DNA of 64,000 bases from CAYMPH01 sp964529415 (GTDB taxonomy: Bacteria; Spirochaetota; UBA4802; UBA5550): NCBI GenBank assembly GCA_964529415.1, contig CAZGWD010000009.1, positions 1-64,000 on the forward strand, read 5' to 3'. Positions 1-6,123 of this stretch are shown here, one piece after another. Numbering within the stretch: the stretch's first letter is position 1; each line of letters starts with the position of its first letter. Both the position numbers and the translations under genes were made by a program. The notes beneath the pieces were generated by a model. The model was not told where the DNA came from. It did not search any database and worked only from the letters and a program-made list of their open reading frames with translations.

Positions 1-2
1 TG

Positions 3-48
3 TGTTACCTATGCGCCCGGTTTATTTTGTTACCCATCCTCCCGGTTT
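3..48. repeat. Pair of 21-bp direct repeats, possible insertion-sequence end
   Basis: Two 21-bp copies of a sequence beginning TGTTACC and ending CCCGGTTT lie at 3-23 and 28-48 (18 of 21 bases identical, period 25). Serial terminal repeats of this kind occur at the ends of some IS21/IS481-like insertion sequences, so this may be the inner edge of an element lying to the left of the window. No transposase is visible, and the family assignment rests on memory of motif style, so it is weak. Confidence 0.3.
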
Positions 49-94
49 GTACAATAATGCCTCCCTTCTAGAGATATTATTTTACAGCATATTT

Positions 95-145
95 GGTGTG
101 TTGGTTCGGCTCCGCTCACCAACCGTGGTGCCTGGCAACCGTGCG
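95..145. repeat. GC-rich hairpin-forming intergenic sequence
   Basis: This stretch is clearly more GC-rich than its surroundings and holds a short inverted repeat: GTTGGT at 100-105 pairs with ACCAAC at 118-123 around a CGGCTCCGC loop. It lies beyond the 3' end of the minus-strand gene at 193-945 and could be a dispersed intergenic repeat. There is no T-run, so a terminator role is not supported. Nothing else is recognisable in 49-192. Confidence 0.3.
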
Positions 146-192
146 TCGATGTCATCAGTATGGCAATCTTTTAGCTTTGAACATGCAGAAGT

Positions 193-945
193 TTACATTT
201 TCTCCAGAATTTTCCTTGCAATAGATTCTGAAGCTCTTGCAGCATCTTCTTCTTTTTCAACAGTTTCTGTAATATAAATAAGGATCTGCGTTGTTTTAAA
301 ATCAACAAGCTTCAAGGTAATCTTGTAATTATTATCCAGTTTTAAAACTGAACCTGTAAGAATTTTTTTTGCTTTATTGGAAGATTTTGCATCAGATACA
401 AAACCCGCGAAATCAGGATTTTTTAATTTAATAAGACTTTGAGTAATTCCAGTCATTATTTTACTGCTGAAAACTGAACTTTTTGCATCGGAATAGAAGT
501 ACATGATTCCAACTTCAAATGGTATCTGAACTTTTGGAGCATTAAAAGTTTTATCTGCAGATGATTTTTCATCTGTTGAGATGGAAATACCGGAACTGCT
601 GTTCTTGTCTGCAGAAACATCTATTTCAGGTTTTTTTAAATCAGCCGGATTAAAAATTTTAAAATAAACTGCTGCAGTTGAAACTACGGCTGTTCCTGTA
701 ATAATAACAGCAGATGCTCCTGCAAGGATTGCGCTTTTTAACAATGTAAAATTTAATCCGAATTTTTTTAAAAATAAAAGTACGGTTACTGTTATTATTA
801 TTGGATAATTTTTTTTACCATGACTGAGAATGCTGATAAGCGCTTTCTTTTTACTTTTATTCAATCTGGAACGCACTTCAGGCGGAAGCGGTTCTTTCAT
901 TTTGTATTTTTCGAATAGCTGATCTATTTTATTTTTTTTATTCAT
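193..945 (-). CDS. Putative membrane-bound anti-sigma-like protein with extracytoplasmic domain
   Basis: A 250-residue protein. The N-terminal ~45 residues are charged and presumably cytoplasmic; hydrophobic stretches at about 47-64 and 70-97 should cross the membrane; residues ~140-250 form an alpha/beta domain. That last domain vaguely resembles the CsgG/TolB-N class of periplasmic proteins (a region that reads TGSVLKLDNNYKI and then a repeated 'LVD' strand). The start codon overlaps the stop of the upstream ECF sigma gene by ATGA, so the two are translationally coupled. By context it is a candidate regulator of that sigma factor, but no recognised anti-sigma (zinc-finger or RskA) motif is visible. 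The function is inferred from position only. Confidence 0.6.
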   Translation of the reverse strand: MNKKNKIDQLFEKYKMKEPLPPEVRSRLNKSKKKALISILSHGKKNYPIIITVTVLLFLKKFGLNFTLLKSAILAGASAVIITGTAVVSTAAVYFKIFNPADLKKPEIDVSADKNSSSGISISTDEKSSADKTFNAPKVQIPFEVGIMYFYSDAKSSVFSSKIMTGITQSLIKLKNPDFAGFVSDAKSSNKAKKILTGSVLKLDNNYKITLKLVDFKTTQILIYITETVEKEEDAARASESIARKILEKM

Positions 946-1469
946 AATAGATCCTCGATGCTGTTAAAACCTTTTTTGTTGAAATATTTTTCGAGCCTTT
1001 CAACTGTAAGATTGTATCTGTACCTTGACTGCCGTTCGCTCATGCCAAGCTGCTCACCTGCTTCTTTGTAGGAGTAATTATTTACTGCAATAAGGTGAAA
1101 CAAAGTTTTATCTTCTTCATTGTCAAAATTACCCATATCGTCAATGGCTTCCTGAATCAGGATGCGCGTATCGCGGAAGCCGTTTACATATGCGAGATTT
1201 TTATCATCGAAAATTTCATCTATATCGACATCGTCCTTTTTCTTTCTGAAGTGCTCGAGAAGTACAAGCCTCATTGCACCGTAGAGCCACTTCCTGTGAT
1301 CCAGCACTTCATCGATTTTATTGTAAAGCCTCATAAACACTTCCTGGCATATATCTTCTGCGGAGTCAGCGTCATTCACCTTCCCGTATATAACGCTGTA
1401 GATTAACGGATAGTAATTGTTATATGACTCAGTGAACGTTTCGTTCTTTTTATCAGACAGCTTAATCAT
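942..1469 (-). CDS. ECF-type RNA polymerase sigma factor
   Basis: A 175-residue sigma-70 family protein of the extracytoplasmic-function group. Region 2 is visible at about residues 18-52 (YYPLIYSVI then the AEDICQEVFMRLY segment, which recognises the -10 element). Region 4 sits near residues 128-160, with a helix-turn-helix reading YSYKEAGEQLGMSERQ. The linker between them is short, as usual for ECF factors. It directs RNA polymerase to a small regulon, probably in response to an envelope signal passed on by the membrane protein encoded just downstream, whose start overlaps this stop codon. The target genes cannot be told from the sequence. Confidence 0.88.
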   Translation of the reverse strand: MIKLSDKKNETFTESYNNYYPLIYSVIYGKVNDADSAEDICQEVFMRLYNKIDEVLDHRKWLYGAMRLVLLEHFRKKKDDVDIDEIFDDKNLAYVNGFRDTRILIQEAIDDMGNFDNEEDKTLFHLIAVNNYSYKEAGEQLGMSERQSRYRYNLTVERLEKYFNKKGFNSIEDLL

Positions 1470-1514
1470 CGCAGTCTTATATATTAGTGCTTATTTTATT
1501 TATTTTTGACAAAA

Positions 1515-1664
1515 TTAATTTCCAAATTTAGATTTATCGAATCTGGTGTTGTCCCATACGCCATCTTCTTTATCTTTATTAAAGATGGAATCATCAAGCA
1601 TGTCTTTGCATGAAAGATTTGCAAGTGAAATAAACGCGAGTGCTAAAAATATTAAAATTCTCAT
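1515..1664 (-). CDS. Small lipoprotein with W/F-D-x-x-[KR]-[WF] tail
   Basis: A 49-residue lipoprotein. The start at 1664 follows an AGGAG ribosome site. A hydrophobic signal of about 18 residues ends in the lipobox-like ANLSC, so the mature lipoprotein would begin at Cys19. The short acidic body ends in a repetitive tail (VWDNTRFDKSKF), with aromatic-Asp pairs separated by a basic residue. The same tail style recurs in the 53-residue lipoprotein at 4950-5111. No function is recognised. It follows the sigma-factor operon upstream on the same strand. Confidence 0.65.
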   Translation of the reverse strand: MRILIFLALAFISLANLSCKDMLDDSIFNKDKEDGVWDNTRFDKSKFGN

Positions 1665-1734
1665 GTTGAAACTCCTGTATAAAATAAAGTTATATAAAAA
1701 AAGTATAAATAATATACGGGTTGTAAAGCTATAG

Positions 1735-1951
1735 CCCCCTGTCCCCCTAAGGGGGCACGTGATCAATAATTATTTCATTGATAAATCGAAATTGATCATT
1801 TCTATAACTGTATTAAATTGTAAAATACATCTTCATTTTTAATATTGATAAAAAAACTTTTTCTTGAAATGAATTATTGTGTAATAATTCATTGATTGAT
1901 AAAAAATTACTTTTATTTCCCACATGGTCGCCCCCTTTGGGGGATGGGGGG
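1735..1951. repeat. Inverted-repeat intergenic element (CCCCCTGTCCCCC family), copy 1
   Basis: A 217-bp AT-rich segment is bounded by GC-rich inverted arms. The left arm (1735-1756) reads CCCCCTGTCCCCC followed by a complementary GGGGGC. The right arm (1930-1951) is the near-perfect reverse complement. Each arm is also a small hairpin on its own. The right arm ends exactly at the stop codon of the minus-strand gene (1952-1954). The interior shows no reading frame and no known motif. A second copy lies at 10291-10456. The structure suggests a non-autonomous (MITE-like) or palindromic 3'-end element. Confidence 0.7.
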
Positions 1952-2938
1952 TCAAAACAGCATTCTAAATCCAAGTTCTATTCCTATATACTGACCTGTT
2001 TTTTTGCTTTCAAAAAAAAGCGAATATCCAGGTGCGACAACAAGATACCATCTGTCAAAAAGCAGAATGTCGAATTCGATCCTTGCTGATATTACCGGAT
2101 TATAAAAAAAATCAACTTTATACTGGTATTCACCTGAAGCTCTTTCGCCGACTTTATCGTAATTCATTATAGTAAAAAGATAACCCACTCCTATAGATGG
2201 AATCATATTTATATTTTTTGTCAAATTAAATTGGTACCCCAAATGAACTTCAAGAGGAATGATAACTATAGATTTAATTGAAACAAGTTTCGGGGTAAAA
2301 GCTTCAGCTCCGATGAAAACGAGAATCTGGAAATTCAGCCCGAAAAGTTTGTTAAATGTAAAATATAAAACACCGCCGTAACCAATGTCAGTTCCGCTCG
2401 TAAAATCTCCCAGAGGAATAAAATTTTTAAATGTAAGTCCCATGTCGAATTTTTCAGTAAGATTATAATAACCTGAATAATATCTTTCAATGCGGAGGGC
2501 TATGCTGGATACAGCGTTCTCGATATTTTTCAGTTCGGATGCATCTTCAGTGGCTGTGTAATCAACAGAAGCCTTCACTACATCAATAGACCTGATTTCA
2601 ATTTTAAACTTCCCAAATTTGTTTACTGAACCAACAATAATTTTATCTACAGAGAGAATTTTACCGAGAACTGCAACCTGTTTGGTGTCGTTTCCATCGA
2701 AGTCTTCGAAACCGTGTGTTCGCGCTATTCTGTCCATCTGCGATTTTTCAAGGAGTGTGAAAAGTTTTGTGCTGAATAATGCGCCTGAGAGTGTATCTTC
2801 AACAAAACGGCCTGTTGATTCATCGCAGTTGTTGGATGTAATTTTCATTACTGCAACGCGTATTTTTTTCTGTTTTTCTTCAGCAAAAGTTCTGCCTGCG
2901 AAAGAGAAAAATATTATTATGATGAATAGTTTTGGCAT
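1952..2938 (-). CDS. CsgG-like domain fused to outer-membrane beta-barrel
   Basis: A 328-residue exported protein. The signal peptide (residues 1-19) ends in AGRTFA. Residues ~24-150 match the CsgG/FlgT-like periplasmic fold in style: a VAVMKI strand, a region of the FVEDTLSGALF type, a LLEKSQMDRIA helix and the GSVNKFGKFKIEIRSIDV strand pair. Residues ~160-328 are alternating hydrophobic/aromatic strands ending in the C-terminal aromatic GFRMLF, typical of an outer-membrane beta-barrel. It is probably a small surface or assembly protein. A protein of exactly the same length and architecture is encoded at 54490-55476. The substrate is unknown. Confidence 0.7.
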   Translation of the reverse strand: MPKLFIIIIFFSFAGRTFAEEKQKKIRVAVMKITSNNCDESTGRFVEDTLSGALFSTKLFTLLEKSQMDRIARTHGFEDFDGNDTKQVAVLGKILSVDKIIVGSVNKFGKFKIEIRSIDVVKASVDYTATEDASELKNIENAVSSIALRIERYYSGYYNLTEKFDMGLTFKNFIPLGDFTSGTDIGYGGVLYFTFNKLFGLNFQILVFIGAEAFTPKLVSIKSIVIIPLEVHLGYQFNLTKNINMIPSIGVGYLFTIMNYDKVGERASGEYQYKVDFFYNPVISARIEFDILLFDRWYLVVAPGYSLFFESKKTGQYIGIELGFRMLF

Positions 2939-3042
2939 ATTGGTTTTAAGCTGCTTTTACCCGGACCATGGTGCAAATTTATACCTACATTGAAAAGTGT
3001 AAGAACATGGAATATGGGTATAATTATTAAATTTGTATAGAT

Positions 3043-3987
3043 TTATCTTCTATCTTTTGATCCATTATAAGAAAACCAAAAACTTCCTCCACCGCTTTCT
3101 TTTTTTCCACCCATCAGTTTATCGAGAAGTGGTTTGTTATACTCTCTATTTACATTACTTCCAAATAACACTTCAGTTTTTTGATTATCAAGCAGAAATG
3201 CAAACAGAAGATATTGCTCTGTCCAGTGTATTTTTTTATTATATACCCAGTCAAACGGCATGCCAAATGGTAAAAAAATATCGTGCACATGGATAAAAAT
3301 TTTTTTCCTAATTTGCGGTATTAATCGAAGATATATATTCAAACAATCACTTCCGGACTTCACTGTATGAGTGGAATCGATAAATAAAATATCTCCGTCT
3401 TGTAAAATATTATTAAGTTCTTTAGATGATATATCTTGCGCTATTTTTTTTATTAATTTAATGGATTGGTTTGTTTCAATAAATTTTCTTGGATATGGTT
3501 CAATGCAAATAATTTTTCCAATTCCATTTTGCTTTAAAGCTTCCATTGCAATAAGTGTAGAAAAACCGCTGCCGATTTCCACAATTTTTTTTGGCTTTAA
3601 TTTACGGATGAAACAATAATATGACATTGCATCACTATAGGAGAATTGATCATTATTCCAAAAAAAAGAATCTGGATTTTCAATATCATTATTATCTGGA
3701 GGTGTAAATTCATATGCAAATGGTATAAGTGTCTTTAAATGGGCAGCTAAATTTTTTCTATGAAAAATATAATTGTCATCGAATGGTATTTGACCGGGAA
3801 TATATTCAAATGAATTTTTTATATCCTGGATTGTAGGCGTATTGCTGTAGAAATCAGTTGGTACAATATTAATCCCAAATTTTTGAATAAATTCAGAACA
3901 AGAGCCTTTCGCATAGGCAATTGGTTTTAATATTTTTCTGATGACCTTCTGAAATAATTGAATTATATAATTAAAAAATTTTTTCAA
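3043..3987 (-). CDS. Class I SAM-dependent methyltransferase
   Basis: A 314-residue cytoplasmic protein. The SAM-binding glycine motif VEIGSGFST lies at residues 136-144, followed by a CIEPYP acidic strand (motif II) and an ILFIDSTH strand, as in the methyltransferase family related to cephalosporin-hydroxylase-like proteins (Methyltransf_24 type). The N-terminal ~130 residues are family-specific and include an aromatic stretch (SFFWNNDQFSYSDA) often seen in enzymes acting on glycans or small molecules. The start follows AGGAG at a suitable distance. The neighbours give no pathway. The methyl acceptor is unknown. Confidence 0.75.
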   Translation of the reverse strand: MKKFFNYIIQLFQKVIRKILKPIAYAKGSCSEFIQKFGINIVPTDFYSNTPTIQDIKNSFEYIPGQIPFDDNYIFHRKNLAAHLKTLIPFAYEFTPPDNNDIENPDSFFWNNDQFSYSDAMSYYCFIRKLKPKKIVEIGSGFSTLIAMEALKQNGIGKIICIEPYPRKFIETNQSIKLIKKIAQDISSKELNNILQDGDILFIDSTHTVKSGSDCLNIYLRLIPQIRKKIFIHVHDIFLPFGMPFDWVYNKKIHWTEQYLLFAFLLDNQKTEVLFGSNVNREYNKPLLDKLMGGKKESGGGSFWFSYNGSKDRR

Positions 3988-4108
3988 AATTATCTCCTGT
4001 AAAAAAGTGAGTTATCTTAAATTATAAAATAGGAAATTTACAAATAATATTCAATAAAATAATAACCCCTTTCTTTTTTCAAAGATAAGGGGTTATTATG
4101 AGTTCTTT

Positions 4109-4876
4109 TTAATATTTAATTATATAATGAACAGCAGCATTTTTTCCACGGGATTCAGATGAAGTACGTGGAGTCCCATTAGTACCATCGCTACTTGGTG
4201 AATAAACTGCAACCAATGTAATTCCTGAAGGTCCAGAAGGTAATCCTACACCAGATCCTGATCCAAGCCCCATTACATAAGAAGAATTATGCCAATGTCC
4301 CTGAAATGCATCCATTTGAAAACTTCCAATCAATTCAGAATTATTTAACTCCTGAATAGGTGCGTTAACAAAATATCTGTTCGCAAAATCAGGATCAGCA
4401 TAAGCATCTGTTCTATTAGTAGCTCCAATTTTATTTGATCCTCTTAAAGAAACTCCTCTTAAATCAGGGACTTTAAAAGTAGAAGCTCCATCTCCTCCCC
4501 AGTTATTTTGAATTTTATCATATAAAGTTGCATATGTGTCTTTATTATAACTCTGACCATCACATATCAGCCATCCCGGAGGTACTTTTGTGCTTGTTCC
4601 AGCAAAAGCCATAATTGTTCCAACAGGAGCGCCCTGCGAGTTTGCTTCAACTGCATCAATTTGAGCCTTGAGTTTTGCAAAATTCTCATTAACAGCTGCA
4701 GCAGAAATTACATCACCTGAGTTAAAAATATTAAGAGTAACTGGTGCTGCATATAACAAAATTCCTGTTGTTAGCGTTAATACTGTAAGAGAAACAATAA
4801 GCATTTTACCTGAAAACATTTTTTTTACGAAATTTACTATTCTGTCATTGATGTTAAGATTAATTTTAATTTCCAT
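4109..4876 (-). CDS. Membrane-anchored phage tail-collar-domain protein
   Basis: A 255-residue protein. A hydrophobic segment at about residues 24-44 acts as a signal anchor. A short coiled-coil-like stretch (ISAAAVNENFAKLKAQ) follows. The tail-collar domain then spans roughly 85-160: GTIMAF, PPGWLICDGQ, a YATLYDKI helix and FKVPDLRGVSLRG, all hallmarks of that family. In phages this domain holds receptor-binding fibre trimers; in bacteria single exported copies are common and presumably form surface trimers. No other phage gene is near, so this is not a prophage remnant. AGGAGT precedes the start. Confidence 0.75.
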   Translation of the reverse strand: MEIKINLNINDRIVNFVKKMFSGKMLIVSLTVLTLTTGILLYAAPVTLNIFNSGDVISAAAVNENFAKLKAQIDAVEANSQGAPVGTIMAFAGTSTKVPPGWLICDGQSYNKDTYATLYDKIQNNWGGDGASTFKVPDLRGVSLRGSNKIGATNRTDAYADPDFANRYFVNAPIQELNNSELIGSFQMDAFQGHWHNSSYVMGLGSGSGVGLPSGPSGITLVAVYSPSSDGTNGTPRTSSESRGKNAAVHYIIKY

Positions 4877-4949
4877 TTTGATTTACTCCTTGATTTTCCT
4901 TTGTTAAATTTTTAGTTTTTTTAGTACAACTCTTTTTTACGCTTTTTTT

Positions 4950-5111
4950 TTAATCACTCCATTTGTTCTGATCCCATTTTGCCTGGTCCCATTTTGCAGT
5001 TCCTTCAATAATGGGTAAAATTTTGTTAAGTTCCCCGCTTAAATCAATTCCGCATGCTGTAAAAGTTGCAATGCTGAACATAATAAATAAGATTGTTAAT
5101 TTTTTTATCAT
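4950..5111 (-). CDS. Small lipoprotein with repeated KWDQ tail
   Basis: A 53-residue protein with a good GGAGGG ribosome site 7 nt before its ATG. The signal peptide has a K-K N-region and a hydrophobic core, and ends in the lipobox FTAC, giving lipidated Cys20. The mature part is only about 34 residues long and ends in three tryptophan repeats, KWDQA-KWDQN-KWSD. This closely parallels the tail of the lipoprotein at 1515-1664. It is encoded upstream of the collar-domain gene on the same strand. No function is known; the tail could be a binding peptide. Confidence 0.72.
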   Translation of the reverse strand: MIKKLTILFIMFSIATFTACGIDLSGELNKILPIIEGTAKWDQAKWDQNKWSD

Positions 5112-5247
5112 TCAGACCCTCCAGTATATAATTATCACCTATACTAACAAGTGCTGAATCTTTGAAAAACTGACAAAAAATTTTTAAAAAAATTTTAAAT
5201 TTCGGGAGTTGTTCGTATTAATCTTATAGGCTGTAAAATAGATAGCA

Positions 5248-5264
5248 ATAGAACGCGGATGATT
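5248..5264. repeat. Outer left arm of repeat cassette
   Basis: The 17-bp sequence ATAGAACGCGGATGATT is the inverted counterpart of the outer right arm at 6004-6038, whose end reads AATCCGCGTTCTAT. It uses a CGCGGA core where the inner arms use CACGGA. It marks the left boundary of the structure that encloses the GxxExxY gene. Confidence 0.6.
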
Positions 5265-5295
5265 TTAGAGGGATTTTAAAAAAAAGAAAAAAGCA

Positions 5296-5420
5296 ATGGA
5301 ACACGGATGACATGGATTTTTAGGATGATCACGGATAAGGAAAAAGAATTTTTTTTAAAAGGCTAAAAATTTAAAAAAAAACAAAAAAGTCATTAAAATC
5401 CGTGTCATCCGTGTTCTATC
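5296..5420. repeat. Palindrome-ended 9-bp-periodic repeat, copy A
   Basis: A 125-bp element. Its 23-bp left arm (5296-5318, starting ATGGAACACGGATGACA) is the reverse complement of its right arm (5397-5419, ending ATCCGTGTTCTAT) at 21 of 23 positions. Within the arms the core CACGGAT/ATCCGTG recurs with a 9-bp period. The interior is A/T-rich and contains AAAGGCTAAAAATTTAAAAAA. Copy B (5849-5979) matches it along nearly its whole length and in the same orientation, so the two are direct repeats around the gene at 5448-5891. Confidence 0.85.
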
Positions 5421-5447
5421 ATTATTTTTATAAAATAGGATATATAA

Positions 5448-5891
5448 TTGAAGACAGTTAATAATTATATAGAAGTTACTGAAAAAATAATTAAGGCATA
5501 CTATAAAGTATACAATTCTTTGGGGTATGGTTTTTTAGAAAAAGTTTATGAAAATGCTCTTTTCATTGAACTCACTGAAATGAATCTGAATGTTGAAAAG
5601 CAGAAAAAGATAAATGTTTATTACGAAGGCAAAGAAGTTGGTGAATATTATTCAGATTTAGTTGTTGATGATCAGATAATTATCGAATTAAAAGCAGCAG
5701 AGTATTTGAACAAAGCAAACGAATTTCAATTAGTCAATTATCTAAAAGCAACAGGAATAGAAGTCGGATTACTTCTAAATTTTGGAAAAAAGCCTGAATT
5801 TAAAAGAAAAGTATATTCAAGCGATAAAAATTTATTTAAAAATATTCAATGGAACACGGATGACACGGATTATCAGGATGATCACGGATAA
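5448..5891 (+). CDS. GxxExxY protein, PD-(D/E)xK-fold nuclease-like
   Basis: A 147-residue protein of the GxxExxY (PDDEXK_3) family. The signature is G28-F-L-E31-K-V-Y34. Nuclease-type residues are retained: D70, then E80-L-K82 on the next strand, and a Q94-x3-Y98 motif like that of RecB/Cas4-type nucleases. This suggests an active metal-dependent nuclease, though none is established for this family to my knowledge. Translation probably starts at TTG (5448), 7 nt after AGGA. The gene is enclosed by repeat copies A and B; the final ~12 residues (NTDDTDYQDDHG) and the stop codon are encoded by copy B itself. There is no other gene in the unit. It is a candidate enzyme acting on the repeats. Confidence 0.85.
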   Translation: MKTVNNYIEVTEKIIKAYYKVYNSLGYGFLEKVYENALFIELTEMNLNVEKQKKINVYYEGKEVGEYYSDLVVDDQIIIELKAAEYLNKANEFQLVNYLKATGIEVGLLLNFGKKPEFKRKVYSSDKNLFKNIQWNTDDTDYQDDHG

Positions 5892-5979
5892 GGATAAGGA
5901 TTTTTTTTTTAAAGGCTAAAAATTTAAAAAACCAAAAAACCAAAAAAATCCTTTAAATCCGTGTCATCCGTGTTCTATC
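5849..5979. repeat. Palindrome-ended 9-bp-periodic repeat, copy B
   Basis: A 131-bp near-duplicate of copy A. The left arm (5849-5871) and right arm (5956-5978) are inverted repeats matching at 22 of 23 positions. The left arm overlaps the 3' end of the GxxExxY gene, supplies its last codons and provides two in-frame TAA stops (CAC GGA TAA GGA TAA). The interior again has AAAGGCTAAAAATTTAAAAAA. Confidence 0.85.
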
Positions 5980-6003
5980 ATTCATTATTTTAGTATTTAA
6001 AAG

Positions 6004-6038
6004 AAATCATAAACAATCCGCGTAATCCGCGTTCTATC
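6004..6038. repeat. Outer right arm of repeat cassette, copy 1
   Basis: This segment begins AAATCATAAACAATCCGCGT and ends CCGCGTTCTATC. The same 34-35-bp sequence with one or two changes recurs at 8955-8988 in the same orientation, so the two copies form direct repeats on either side of ftsK. Its end is inverted relative to 5248-5264. Confidence 0.75.
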
Positions 6039-6123
6039 TTTATTTAGAAATACATTAAATTTTACCCGCAATTATGCCGAAAATAAAAACAGCACTTCCG
6101 GTAGATTTCATGGAGGAAACCGC

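Noticed and set aside
2..277. Plus-strand frame at the left edge
   Set aside because: It overlaps the 3' end of the minus-strand gene and the IS-like repeats, with no start site or codon-use support.
4109..4876. Tail-collar protein as sign of a prophage
   Set aside because: No integrase, capsid, tail or lysis genes within several kb, and the protein has a bacterial-type signal anchor.
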